Shown: positions 1-8,855 of the stretch, in pieces
How the letters are laid out: every line of letters begins with the position of its first letter
Numbering within the stretch: position 1 is the stretch's first letter
NCBI GenBank assembly: GCA_018713215.1
Contig: DVFO01000086.1
Coordinates: 1 to 14,803 of the forward strand
Source: Enterenecus faecium
GTDB lineage: Bacteria > Bacillota > Clostridia > Oscillospirales > Oscillospiraceae
Reading direction: 5' to 3'
DNA length: 14,803 nucleotides
Notes under the pieces: generated by a model
The model's input: the letters and a program-made list of their open reading frames with translations, nothing else
Database searches by the model: none
Told to the model about the DNA's origin: nothing
Program-made: the position numbers and the translations under genes

Positions 1-17
1 GTACCCCAAGGGAGGTC

Positions 18-74
18 CTTAGGGGGGAACGCCCTAAGCGGGTTTTGGTTTCTTTTGCCCGCTCAAAAGAAACC
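18..74. repeat. Two intergenic hairpins at the left edge
   Basis: Two inverted repeats are visible. One pairs CTTAGGG (18-24) with CCCTAAG (32-38). The other is a perfect 11-bp stem, GGTTTCTTTTG (47-57) with CAAAAGAAACC (64-74), around a 6-nt loop. No credible gene covers them. The second motif resembles hairpin repeats that I remember from intergenic DNA of gut Oscillospiraceae, but that is recall and not a search result. The unit may extend left of the window. Confidence 0.5.
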
Positions 75-130
75 CCCAGCGGGAAGCGTCCCCACCAGGC
101 TGGCAAGCCTGATACATGGATGGGTAGACG

Positions 131-190
131 ATCAATCCCTCCGCCACAGCTGACGCTGTGCCACCTCCCTTTACACAAGGGAGGCTTTAC
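131..190. repeat. Interspersed palindromic repeat (REP/MITE-like)
   Basis: The unit holds two adjacent stem-loops: CACAGC (145-150) with GCTGTG (155-160), and CCTCCCTT (164-171) with AAGGGAGG (177-184). It begins with a CCCTCCG block and ends with GAGGCTTTA. Read on the minus strand it runs GCCTCCCTTGTGTAAAGGGA and onward to GGAGGGATTG. I recall very similar units scattered between genes in Faecalibacterium-type and Oscillospiraceae genomes. It lies beyond the protease terminator and probably has no role in that gene. Confidence 0.5.
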
Positions 191-200
191 TCTGGGAGAG

Positions 201-247
201 GAAAACAGAAAAGCCCCGGAGGAAGCTTTTGCTTCCTCCGGGGCTTT
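201..247 (-). terminator. Rho-independent terminator of the protease gene
   Basis: A perfect 17-bp stem pairs 210-226 with 231-247 around a TTTT loop (AAAA in the transcript). It lies 34 bases past the protease stop codon. On the minus strand the stem ends in CTTTT, followed by CTGTTTTCC. The long GC-rich stem and T-run make this a strong terminator. The other strand has only a three-T tail, so it acts chiefly on minus-strand transcription. Confidence 0.9.
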
Positions 248-281
248 GTCATGCTTTGGGTCTCAGAGACCTGAGAGAGCC

Positions 282-3200
282 TTAGCTGCGACGCTTGCGC
301 ACCACGGCGGTGGCGCCCAGAGCGCACACAGCGGCGAACATGACAGCCACGTACAGCATCAGCTGAGCGTTGTCGCCAGTCTGGGCGGGCTTCTCAGCGG
401 GCTTCTCGGTGGCCTGAGGCTGATCGGTGGTCTCAGGCTTGTCAGAGGGCTGAGTCTCGCCCTCGGCGGTGAGGCCGTTGATGGCGGCATTCAGAGCAGC
501 CACGGCGTCCTCCACGGTCTTCTGATCGTCCTCGGACAGGGTTTCGTCGGCCATGACAGCCTGAGCCTCAGCCAGAGCGGAACGGAAGGTGGCCACGGAC
601 TCGGCGGTGTAGCCCTCCAGGTTGATGCTCTTGGCCTGGCCGATGAGGTCTTCCAGGATGGACTTGTCCGCCTTGAAGCGCTGGGCCAGGATGGCATTGA
701 GCAGGGCCTGAGCCACAGGCTGGATGTCCTCGTCCATGGCGTCGCCGTCAGCGGCAACTTCCTTGGCCTTGGCCAGGGCGTCCACCAGCTCCTGCCAGTG
801 GTCAGCCACATACTTGTCGGCGTTGTCCATCATCTCGTCGGCCTTGGCAATGAGCTTGTTCAGCTCTTCCTTGCTGCCCTGAACCAGACCCAGACCCCAG
901 ATGCCTTCCAGCAGCTGGTCCCAAGCGGCGTTGACCTCGTCCTGGGTGGCGTTGTCGTTGTCCAGAACGGTCTTGGCGTTCTCGAGAGCCTTCTCGAAGG
1001 CGGCCTTGGCGGAGTCGGTGACACCCTCCGTGGACAGGGTCACGGCATAGTCATAGGTCTTCTGCAGCAGGGTCTTGTCGGCCTTGGCCACAGCCTGGAA
1101 GGTCACGGTGACGGTGGCGCCACCGGCGGGCATGGTGAAGGCGTTGTTGGTGACAGCGATGGTGTTACCCTCGGCGTCGGTGACCACGATGGAGCCCACC
1201 TCATAGCCCTGGTCGGGAGTGGCGGTGATGGTCACCTGAGTGCCGGCAGCGGCGCTGGTGGGATCCACCTTCACGGTGCCGTTCTCAGTGGGAGTGATGG
1301 TCACGTCGTACTTGCGGCCGGAATCCTCCTGATCCCAGTTGAAGTCGGGATCGTTGTAGATGCCCAGACCGGTGACGTTCAGGCCGCCAGCCACCAGGTC
1401 AACCTTGGTCAGGTTGGTCAGGCCGTTCTCGTCGGGCAGGTTGAAGGAGTACAGGTTGTTGGCAGCGTCGGTGACGTAGAACTTGCCAGTGTTGGAGCTG
1501 TAGCTCATCTCACTGCTGTTCTCCACGGTGTTCAGCTGCAGGTCGGTGTTCTCCAGGATGGTGTAGGTCTGCATGTTCAGAGCCACTTCCATCAGACGGG
1601 AGTCCTCGTAGCACTTACCCAGCACATAGGTCTTGCCGTTGGCACAGGCCACGGTGTGCACACGGGTGTAGTCACTGTCGAAGCCGATGCTGGTGTAGGG
1701 ATTGAGGTCGGTGGTCTGGAGGCTGGGCACGTAGTACTGATACAGGTAGTAGCCGCCGCCCAGATAGATGACGTTGTGCTCGTCATCGTAGGCCAGGGTG
1801 TAGACCTGCGTGTTGGTCTGGAGCTGGCCCATGTAGACATTGGTGTTACCCTGGATGTCGTAACGGTACAGCAGGGGGAAGGAGCCGTCGTCGTACACAG
1901 CGTAGTAGAGGTAACGGCCGGAGTCGTCCACGTCCACACCCACCAGCTTGCCGTCCACGGGCATGGCGGAGTTGACCACCACGTACTCGTTGGGCAGCTC
2001 GGGATCGAAGGCCACCAGGCCGACGCCCTGGGAGATGGTGTAGGCCACGTCGCCGCTGAGCTCGGAGAGCACGGAGAGCTGGCAGGAGGCGGACAGGCCG
2101 CTGACGGTGTCAGTGACGGTGATGGTGGTCTCGCCGGCAGCCACAGCGGTGATGGTGCCGTCCTCGGCCACAGTGGCCACGGACTCATCGCTGCTGGACC
2201 AGACCAGCTGAGCCTTGTCGCTGCTCACAGCGGGCTGAACCAGAGCGTCCATGGTCATGGTGGTGCCAACCAGCATCCGGGTCACGGTGCGGTCCAGCAT
2301 CAGGTTGATCACGTCCATCTCGGGCAGTTCGCTGTCCTCGGGGATGGGGCAGAGCATACCCAGCACGGCGCTGTAGCCCTGCATGGACTCACCACGCAGG
2401 TTCAGAGCGGTGCTGCCCAGCTTCATGGCGGTGAAGGAGTCGCCCTCCTTCTCGATCATGTAGAGGTTGGAGCCGCTGCACCAGCTGGCGGTGATGTTGG
2501 CAGCGTGGAAGTACAGACGGTCGCTGCCGAAGTCATAGGACAGCTGGGAGTTGTAGGCACCGTTCTGATCGGTGTAGGCCACAGCGCCCTCCACCTCAGT
2601 CAGCTGGGTGCAAGCGCCGGTGGCGGTGTCGATCTGATAGAGTACGGCGTTGGCGCTGGTGGAGGTGCTGCCTGCAGTGTACAGCTTGCCGTCCTTGTCA
2701 GCGGCCAGGGTGAAGGCACCGGCGGTATCCAGGGTGCACACAGTGGTCAGGGCACCGGTGGTCAGGTCGATCTTCACCAGCTCGGGGTAGGTCTGCTCCT
2801 GCTGATAGGTCTCGGAGTTCCAAGCCTTGTAGCTGAGGGTCAGGCCGTACATGGTTCCGGTGGTGTAGTCGAAGGCCAGATCCACCACACGCTTCTCAGT
2901 GTTGCCCAGCACGGTGTAGGCATCCACGGAATCCGCATCGATGCGCATGAAATTGTTCAGGTCGTCCACCACATAGTAGTAACCGTCGAAGTACTCGCCG
3001 GCACGGACGGTGTAGGCACCATTGGTGGCCTGACCCACGGTGGAGTTGGCGGGATCATAGTCGTTGACGGTGATCCAGAAGTTGGCGTACATGGAGCCGT
3101 TGTCGTCCCGGGCCATGAAGGCGGCCATGGAGCCGGCAGCAGGCAGGACGGTGAAGGTGATGGAGTCGGAGTACTCAGTGCCGTCACGGTCGGTGAGGGA

Positions 3201-6200
3201 GACGGTGATGGTGGCGGTACCCACATCCACCAGGGTCACCTTGCCGAAGGCGTCCACGGTGGCCACATCGGTGTTGTCGCTGGACCAAGTGCGCTTCTGC
3301 ACGGTGGGACGGGCGGGCTCGGTGGAGGTCTGCAGCTGCACCTGAGCACCAGCCAGGCCGGTGTAGGTCTCGCCGGTGGTCAGCCACAGGTCTTCCACGG
3401 GGATGTAGTTGGTCTCGGGTTCGTTTTCGGTGATGGTGAACATGGCAGTTTGCTCCACGCCGGAACGGCTGCTCACGTCGCCCAGGTCCATGACGTTGGC
3501 CTCAATGGAGCCCCAATCGGTGTCCTCCAGAGTGACCAGGAACAGGGGATTGATGCCGGAGCCCATGGAGGGGTTCCAGTAGATGTTGCCGGTGTTGTAG
3601 TCGTAGGTCATGCCAGCGTAGAACCAGTACTCCTGGGAGCTGGAGTAGACCTTGGTGGCCTCCATGGTGTCGGGGTCCACGATGAACAGGTTGCCGTTCA
3701 TGCTGCCGCACAGGATGGTGGTCTCCTCACCCTCGCAGATGACGGCCATGGCGGTCATCACGTTGTCGCCGGAGGCAGAGCCTTCGGGGAACTTGAACTC
3801 GCCGATGGGATCCACAGCGCCGGTCTCGATGTCGATGACCACGAGGCCGCCGTTGGTCAGATCCACGCCGTACATACGGCCGGTGTTGTAGTCGAAGCCG
3901 ATGTTGCCCACTTCGATGTTCTCGGTGTGGCCGATGCGCTCGGGCTCGCCGAAGGTGGTCTTGGTGGGATCCTCATTGCCGGTGACCAGGGTGCGATAGA
4001 GGACGGTGGCGTTGTAGATCACCTGGTCCTCCACCCACTGTTCCTGCTGCACGGTGTACACATAGCCGTTGTAGTAGGTGCCGCCGGCCCAGATGGCGGA
4101 GCCAACGGTGCCGTCCAGAGTGGTGGTCTTGGGGGCGTTGAGCTGAGTGACCTGAGTGGGGGTCTGGTCGGAGTAGGTGACCCACTTCATCTGGTTGCCC
4201 TGGTTGACATCATCGGTGACGATGTAGCCATACAGGGCGTCCTGAGACTCCACTACGGTGACCTGGCAGGTGACCTCGTAGGGGGTCCACTCGGTCTGTC
4301 CAGCATACATAATCTGAGTAGCGCCGGTGATGGTGGCAGTGCCGGGGCCAATGGCCTTGACATAGCCGGTCTCAGAGACGGTGGCCACGTCGGTGTTGTC
4401 GCTGGTCCAGGTCACTTGCTGAGCAGCGGCGTTCCAGGGGGCCCAAGTCAGGTTCATGCGCTTGCCCTGGTTGACCACCAGGGTGGTCTTATAGGGCTCC
4501 AGCTGCACGCCGGTGGGGTTGACTTCGCCCACGGTGAACAGGTCGGTGCCCAGGTCGTTGGGGATGAACAGGGCGGAGGTGCCGCTGGGGGCACGGCTGC
4601 CCAGGCTCTCGGCGGTCTTCTTCACGGGGTCAATCTTGTAGGTCTCGCACACCTGGGTGTTGCCCACCTGGGCGTGAGCGTACCAGTAGATGACGTCCTC
4701 TTCGTAGTCATAGGTCATGGACTGGATGCTGCTCAGAGGCTCGCCGTTGGTCTTGACCTTGAAGTCGGCCATGGTCATCAGCCAGGTAGCAGCACCGGTG
4801 GTCTTGTCCAGGGAGTAGAGGTTCAGGTCGGTGCCGATGGCGTACAGGTTGCCCTCCTCGTCAGCGGACAGGGTGAGGATCTCGTAGCCCTCAGCCAGGC
4901 CGGTGATGGTGGCCACCTTCTCAATGCTGGTGTAGCCCCAGGGAGTGAAGCACACCTCATAGAGGTTGTTGGAACCGCCATAGCTGCCGGAGGGAGTGAT
5001 GGTGCCGTCATAGGTCCAACCCACGGCGTACAGAGCGTCCTCGCCGTTGCGCTGGAGGATGCCGCCGCCGTTGTTGCCATGGCTCAGGGCCATGTCATAC
5101 AGGGTGATGAAGTTGGCGGAGCCCTCCTGGCCGCTCTGGGTGTACAGAACCTGGCTGCCCCAGTAGGTGGAGTAGGGAGAGAGCAGCACCAGAGCGCCGT
5201 CGTTGCGCTGGGCAATCACACGGCCGTTGATGTACTCGCCGGCGAAGTAGGCGGTGTTCTCATAGGTCTCGTTGCGGGGTGCCTCGGTCTGGCCCTTGTC
5301 AATGCTGAACCAGCCGCGGTCCAGAACGGTGGAGTCGGTGTAGGGCTCGAAGCCGTACAGACGGCCCAGCTCCAGATCCTTCAGGCTGGGAGTCAGAGCG
5401 GAATCATCCAGCTCCAGGGCCACCTTGATCTCGGTCTCGTTGCAGGCGTAGTCGCCCAGCACGATGGTGAAGTCAGCGCCGTAGCCAGCCACGTTGAAGG
5501 TCTGCTCAAAGGCCTGACCAGCCTGGTACTCGCTGCCGTCGTCGGGATCGGGAGCGAACTTGCTGATGACGGAGCCCTCGGGGGAGACGAAGAGGATGGC
5601 GGCCAGGTTGGCGTTATCCTGCAGCTTCAGGGTCAGGTTGACCTGGCCGTTCTCCACCTTCAGGGAGTCCTGGAGATTGTCGGCGTTGAGCAGCTGAGGC
5701 TTCTGGTTGTCCAGAGAGGCCTGGAAGGAGAAGGAATCATCCACCACATCGTCGCCGTCGTCCACATAGGCCTCTACGGTGTAGGTGATGGTGGTGCCGT
5801 CAGGCAGCTGATTGCCGTCCTTGTCATAGCCGTTCCACACATACTCCTCGTCGGTGGTGGCGTTGTAGATGTAGAAGGGGAAGATCTGGCCGTAACTGCT
5901 GTTGTAGTAGCTCTTGGTGGCGTATTCGTGGACGTAGTTGAAGTACTCTTCTCCGGTCTCGGTGTTGTTGACACGGAACACCAGCTTGCGGGCGTTACGC
6001 AGCATACCGAAATCCAGCTCCATCAGGGGGTTGGCATAGGAGAAGGCGTTGTACTCGTCGCCGGCAGCACCATTGCGCAGATAGGGGTTGGTACCCAGCT
6101 GGGCGATCATGGTGAACACGCCGGTGCCGTACAGGCTGGCCTCGTTGTAGTCGGGGTTATCGAAGACGGGAGGCTTGGACCAGTCGCCGTAGTAGCCCAG

Positions 6201-8675
6201 GAAGGGCATGGTCAGGTTCTGGTTGTCAGCGCCCTCCAGGTACAGGTAACCCTCCACATACATGCCGTTTTCAAAGCGGCTGTTGATGTACTCTTTGTCA
6301 GCCTCGGTGAGGGTGAGGGTGGCAGTGAGGGTGACGGTCTCACCAGCAGCCACGGTGACGCTGTCCTGGCTGACCTTCACCTTGGACTCCAGCAGATAGG
6401 GGGTGTCGGCGATGAAGCCATCGGTGGCAGTCTCGGTCTGCACGTCAGAATCGAAGGTGTAAGTCTTGGACTCATCGGAGAAGTTGGTCACGGAGAACTC
6501 AAAGGAGTAGGTTCCCTCGGTGCTGTCGCCCAGCTCGGCCTTGGCACGGCCCATGGAGTTGGAGGTGCTGGACAGGTAGGCATCCACGGTGGTGGCCTTC
6601 ACCAGGTTCACCAGACCGGCGCCCTGGACGCGGGGGGAATACTTCAGGCCATTGGAGCCGGGCACGTCGATGGGATCGGCGGTGCTCATGAGGATGTTGG
6701 TGGCCATGGTCCACATGTCCTGATTGCTGTAGCCCTTGCTGCGCAGGTACTGCATCAGCACGGTCATAGCGCCGGTGACCTGGGGAGTGGCCATGGAGGT
6801 ACCGCTCATGTTGCCGTAGCCGGTGGCGGTATCACGGGTGGAGTAGACGTTGCCGCCCACGCCGGCGATCTCAGGCTTCAGGGACAGGTCGGGAGCGGGA
6901 CCCCAGCTGGAGAAGTCACTGATGGTCTTGGCGATCTGGAAGGAATCGCTCTTGCCGGTGACGGTGAGGGTCTTGGTCTCGGCACTGGCCAGCACATCCC
7001 AGGCCTCCTGGGCCATGAGCACGCAGGGGATGTTCCCGGCGGCATCGTTGATGGCCATGTTCAGCAGACCAGCGGTGTTGTTGACCACGATACAGGCCGC
7101 AGCACCGGCGTTCTGAGCGTTGGCGTGCTTGTCGGTGAAGGCCACGCCGCCGCCACGCCACAACACGGCAACCTTGCCCTGGACATCCTTGCCCTGGAAG
7201 TCCTCGGAAGCGCCGTAGCCGTCGATCATGACGTACTCATAGGTGTTGCCGGCCAGGTTCTCCAGACGGGTGAACACGCCGGAGTCGTTGTAGCCGATCT
7301 TGGTATCACCCACGGTGACGTACTGCTGGGTGATGCGGTCGTTGTCCACAGAGGCAACAGACAGCACGTGAGAGTAGGTGCTGGGGTTGCCCACCAGGCC
7401 GGTGTCGGGGTTGCCGGTCAGGGACAGGTTGTTGCCGTGGTTGTTGTTCAGAGCGTTGTTGGTGTCGTTACCGGCGGCGATGATGACTTCCACACCGGCC
7501 TGCTCCAGCAGGTCCAGCAGCTCGGTCATGGGAGCATCGTTATCCACGAAGCCGGCGGCGGAGCCCAGGGACAGGTTGGCGGTGTCCACGTTCAGGTAGA
7601 CACAGTCCTCCAGGGCGGCCATAACGGTATCCCAGTTGGCGCCGTCGCCGCTGAACACCTGCATGACGATGAGCTGGGCATCGGGAGCCACGCCCACCAC
7701 CTCAGAGGCGGCGATCTTGTTGGCGGCGGCGATACCAGCTACGTGGGTGCCGTGGTCGCTCTGAGCCATGGTGTGGGACACGTCAATGCTCTTGCCTGCA
7801 TAGTTGAAGGCAAAGGGAATCTTGTTGCTGAAGTAGGTGGAAGCGGGGAGCACGTTGGAGTCGGAAGCGTTCAGGTTGCTCCAAGCGTTCTGCACATCCT
7901 CCACGGTCATGGAGTCCTCGGCGAGCTTGTCCTCGCTCATGGCCTGGAAGTTGGGGTGATCGGCCACGATACCGGTGTCCAGGATGGCGATGCGCATGCC
8001 CTTACCAGTCCAACCGCTCTGATTGGCCACGTTGGAGCCGATCATGCTGGTGGCGTTGTTGGTGTAGGGCTCCAGCACATTGTCCTCTTCGGGCAGGCTG
8101 AACACGGGAGCCACATACACCCGATCCACGCCGGGCATCTCCTGGATGGCTGCCTTGTTCTCATAGGTGGTGGTGACGGACAGGCCGGTCATAGCCACGG
8201 TGTAGGTGTAGCCCACCTCTACGGCGTCGCTGCCCAGCTCGTCCTCCAGGGCCTGGGTGAACAGCTCCACGGCGTCCTTCTGGTCGGCAACATAGTTGCT
8301 GACGCTGGCGGTGTCGGCGGCGATGTCGTCACCGCTGAAGCCGGCCTCCAGAAGGGACTCCTTGTCCAGAGAGACGATGAAGGTCACCTCGTCCTCGGGA
8401 GCGGGGGCAGAGGCGTCGTTGTTCTGAGCAGCGGGAGTGCCGCTCTCCTCCAGACCGATGGTGGCCTGGCCGTCGTCCTCTTTCACTTCGGCCTGGACGG
8501 TAGATCCAGACTCTTCACTGGGCAGGTCTGCGTCATAGCCTGCGTGGGGGTTGCCCTCTGTCAGGGAGAGAGCCCCGCTGCCAGCGGCGAAGCCAGGTGT
8601 CAGCAAGCCGAGCACCATGACCACCGAGAGCAGCAGACTGACGAGCCTGCGTGATGCTTTCACGTGATGTCTCAT
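282..8675 (-). CDS. Giant wall-anchored subtilisin-family (S8) serine protease
   Basis: This is a 2,797-residue secreted protease that should cleave proteins or peptides at the cell surface. The start at 8675 is chosen because AAGGAGG lies five bases upstream and a signal peptide (about 1-30, ending GFAAG) follows. Domains in order: I9 propeptide about 95-195; S8 catalytic domain about 225-690 with Asp233 (ILDTG), His308 (DHGTHVAG), oxyanion Asn403 (AAGND) and Ser627 (SGTSMATP); inserted PA domain about 455-585; Fn3-like domains about 720-1090, as in C5a peptidase/lactocepin relatives; propeller-like tracts alternating with three Big_2 domains about 1100-2440; InlB-B-like repeat about 2455-2530; three FIVAR-type repeats about 2531-2735; Pro/Thr spacer; PAQTG anchor (2763-2767), hydrophobic helix and RKRRS tail. 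All catalytic residues are present, so it should be active. The substrate is unknown. It is probably transcribed on its own, since terminator-like hairpins lie on both sides. Confidence 0.96.
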   Translation of the reverse strand: MRHHVKASRRLVSLLLSVVMVLGLLTPGFAAGSGALSLTEGNPHAGYDADLPSEESGSTVQAEVKEDDGQATIGLEESGTPAAQNNDASAPAPEDEVTFIVSLDKESLLEAGFSGDDIAADTASVSNYVADQKDAVELFTQALEDELGSDAVEVGYTYTVAMTGLSVTTTYENKAAIQEMPGVDRVYVAPVFSLPEEDNVLEPYTNNATSMIGSNVANQSGWTGKGMRIAILDTGIVADHPNFQAMSEDKLAEDSMTVEDVQNAWSNLNASDSNVLPASTYFSNKIPFAFNYAGKSIDVSHTMAQSDHGTHVAGIAAANKIAASEVVGVAPDAQLIVMQVFSGDGANWDTVMAALEDCVYLNVDTANLSLGSAAGFVDNDAPMTELLDLLEQAGVEVIIAAGNDTNNALNNNHGNNLSLTGNPDTGLVGNPSTYSHVLSVASVDNDRITQQYVTVGDTKIGYNDSGVFTRLENLAGNTYEYVMIDGYGASEDFQGKDVQGKVAVLWRGGGVAFTDKHANAQNAGAAACIVVNNTAGLLNMAINDAAGNIPCVLMAQEAWDVLASAETKTLTVTGKSDSFQIAKTISDFSSWGPAPDLSLKPEIAGVGGNVYSTRDTATGYGNMSGTSMATPQVTGAMTVLMQYLRSKGYSNQDMWTMATNILMSTADPIDVPGSNGLKYSPRVQGAGLVNLVKATTVDAYLSSTSNSMGRAKAELGDSTEGTYSFEFSVTNFSDESKTYTFDSDVQTETATDGFIADTPYLLESKVKVSQDSVTVAAGETVTLTATLTLTEADKEYINSRFENGMYVEGYLYLEGADNQNLTMPFLGYYGDWSKPPVFDNPDYNEASLYGTGVFTMIAQLGTNPYLRNGAAGDEYNAFSYANPLMELDFGMLRNARKLVFRVNNTETGEEYFNYVHEYATKSYYNSSYGQIFPFYIYNATTDEEYVWNGYDKDGNQLPDGTTITYTVEAYVDDGDDVVDDSFSFQASLDNQKPQLLNADNLQDSLKVENGQVNLTLKLQDNANLAAILFVSPEGSVISKFAPDPDDGSEYQAGQAFEQTFNVAGYGADFTIVLGDYACNETEIKVALELDDSALTPSLKDLELGRLYGFEPYTDSTVLDRGWFSIDKGQTEAPRNETYENTAYFAGEYINGRVIAQRNDGALVLLSPYSTYWGSQVLYTQSGQEGSANFITLYDMALSHGNNGGGILQRNGEDALYAVGWTYDGTITPSGSYGGSNNLYEVCFTPWGYTSIEKVATITGLAEGYEILTLSADEEGNLYAIGTDLNLYSLDKTTGAATWLMTMADFKVKTNGEPLSSIQSMTYDYEEDVIYWYAHAQVGNTQVCETYKIDPVKKTAESLGSRAPSGTSALFIPNDLGTDLFTVGEVNPTGVQLEPYKTTLVVNQGKRMNLTWAPWNAAAQQVTWTSDNTDVATVSETGYVKAIGPGTATITGATQIMYAGQTEWTPYEVTCQVTVVESQDALYGYIVTDDVNQGNQMKWVTYSDQTPTQVTQLNAPKTTTLDGTVGSAIWAGGTYYNGYVYTVQQEQWVEDQVIYNATVLYRTLVTGNEDPTKTTFGEPERIGHTENIEVGNIGFDYNTGRMYGVDLTNGGLVVIDIETGAVDPIGEFKFPEGSASGDNVMTAMAVICEGEETTILCGSMNGNLFIVDPDTMEATKVYSSSQEYWFYAGMTYDYNTGNIYWNPSMGSGINPLFLVTLEDTDWGSIEANVMDLGDVSSRSGVEQTAMFTITENEPETNYIPVEDLWLTTGETYTGLAGAQVQLQTSTEPARPTVQKRTWSSDNTDVATVDAFGKVTLVDVGTATITVSLTDRDGTEYSDSITFTVLPAAGSMAAFMARDDNGSMYANFWITVNDYDPANSTVGQATNGAYTVRAGEYFDGYYYVVDDLNNFMRIDADSVDAYTVLGNTEKRVVDLAFDYTTGTMYGLTLSYKAWNSETYQQEQTYPELVKIDLTTGALTTVCTLDTAGAFTLAADKDGKLYTAGSTSTSANAVLYQIDTATGACTQLTEVEGAVAYTDQNGAYNSQLSYDFGSDRLYFHAANITASWCSGSNLYMIEKEGDSFTAMKLGSTALNLRGESMQGYSAVLGMLCPIPEDSELPEMDVINLMLDRTVTRMLVGTTMTMDALVQPAVSSDKAQLVWSSSDESVATVAEDGTITAVAAGETTITVTDTVSGLSASCQLSVLSELSGDVAYTISQGVGLVAFDPELPNEYVVVNSAMPVDGKLVGVDVDDSGRYLYYAVYDDGSFPLLYRYDIQGNTNVYMGQLQTNTQVYTLAYDDEHNVIYLGGGYYLYQYYVPSLQTTDLNPYTSIGFDSDYTRVHTVACANGKTYVLGKCYEDSRLMEVALNMQTYTILENTDLQLNTVENSSEMSYSSNTGKFYVTDAANNLYSFNLPDENGLTNLTKVDLVAGGLNVTGLGIYNDPDFNWDQEDSGRKYDVTITPTENGTVKVDPTSAAAGTQVTITATPDQGYEVGSIVVTDAEGNTIAVTNNAFTMPAGGATVTVTFQAVAKADKTLLQKTYDYAVTLSTEGVTDSAKAAFEKALENAKTVLDNDNATQDEVNAAWDQLLEGIWGLGLVQGSKEELNKLIAKADEMMDNADKYVADHWQELVDALAKAKEVAADGDAMDEDIQPVAQALLNAILAQRFKADKSILEDLIGQAKSINLEGYTAESVATFRSALAEAQAVMADETLSEDDQKTVEDAVAALNAAINGLTAEGETQPSDKPETTDQPQATEKPAEKPAQTGDNAQLMLYVAVMFAAVCALGATAVVRKRRS
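375..389 (-). other. Non-canonical sortase sorting motif PAQTG
   Basis: This encodes residues 2763-2767 of the protease, PAQTG followed by Asp. A roughly 20-residue hydrophobic segment and the basic tail RKRRS come next. The tripartite layout is that of a cell-wall sorting signal. Both leading residues differ from LPXTG, although xxQTGD or xxKTGD forms are common in Clostridia. No sortase gene is in the window. Confidence 0.75.
471..1085 (-). repeat. Three tandem FIVAR-type helical repeats in the protease
   Basis: Protein residues about 2531-2597, 2601-2668 and 2669-2735 are three homologous units of about 67 residues. Each starts with a KxxLxxLI-like helix, has a middle helix of the type F..AL..A..V, then a D-rich turn (DNDNATQDE, DGDAMDED, DETLSEDD), and closes with an A...L..AI/GL helix. 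This is the FIVAR pattern seen in wall-bound adhesins and glycan-active enzymes. A role as stalk or ligand-binding module near the wall anchor is inferred. The DNA copies are diverged, so this is a protein-level repeat. Confidence 0.75.
1356..5378 (-). repeat. Alternating beta-propeller-like tracts and Big_2 domains
   Basis: This codes for protease residues about 1100-2440. Three Ig-like Big_2 domains (about 1390-1475, 1757-1845, 2118-2205) carry the hallmark W(T/S)S-D/S..VATV followed by GTATIT or GETTIT. They separate four tracts of about 235-290 residues (about 1100-1385, 1478-1755, 1847-2115, 2206-2440). These tracts repeat a blade-like motif such as MTYDYNTGNIYW, IGFDYNTGRMYGVD, LAFDYTTGTMYGL and MSYSSNTGKFYV, usually followed by a strand ending in (V/K)ID..TG. 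This looks like propeller blades of the YWTD/NHL/quinoprotein kind. The fold is inferred from the motif only. Confidence 0.6.
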
Positions 8676-8700
8676 GTTATCCTCCTTAGTTTTCGTTTGC

Positions 8701-8763
8701 CGCTTCCGTCCACAGGGCGGAAGCGAACGGGCGGGGACGGTCCATCCGGGGACAGGCCGGACC
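8701..8763 (-). promoter_or_regulatory. Structured 5' leader of the protease mRNA
   Basis: CGCTTCCG (8701-8708) pairs perfectly with CGGAAGCG (8718-8725), and two more inner pairs form after one mismatch. A second, weaker GC-rich hairpin spans 8739-8763. Both lie in the untranslated leader, the first about 25 bases upstream of the start codon and just outside the ribosome site at 8681-8687. They could stabilise this very long mRNA or tune its translation. No known riboswitch was recognised. Confidence 0.4.
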
Positions 8764-8855
8764 TCGCAAATATGAAAACCCCTCATCTTTTCTCTGCGTG
8801 GAAACCCACTGCCACCCCTCCTTAACTGGTTTCCAGACGCTTGGTCGAAGAAGAC

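Noticed and set aside
45..8654. A 2,869-codon open frame on the plus strand opposite the protease gene
   Set aside because: It is aligned codon-on-codon with the protease, so its openness only reflects absence of TTA, CTA and TCA in that gene. The translation is low-complexity (G, V, H, L, Q rich) with no domain, and no ribosome site precedes it.
8676..8786. A protease start further upstream at 8786
   Set aside because: The extra 37 residues would place charged sequence before the signal peptide, and the strong AAGGAGG site sits inside them, five bases before the ATG at 8675.
8797..8823. A tiny open frame after an AAGGAGG site at 8817-8823
   Set aside because: It would encode only about eight residues from a GTG, with no recognisable content. 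The AAGGAGG is probably incidental.
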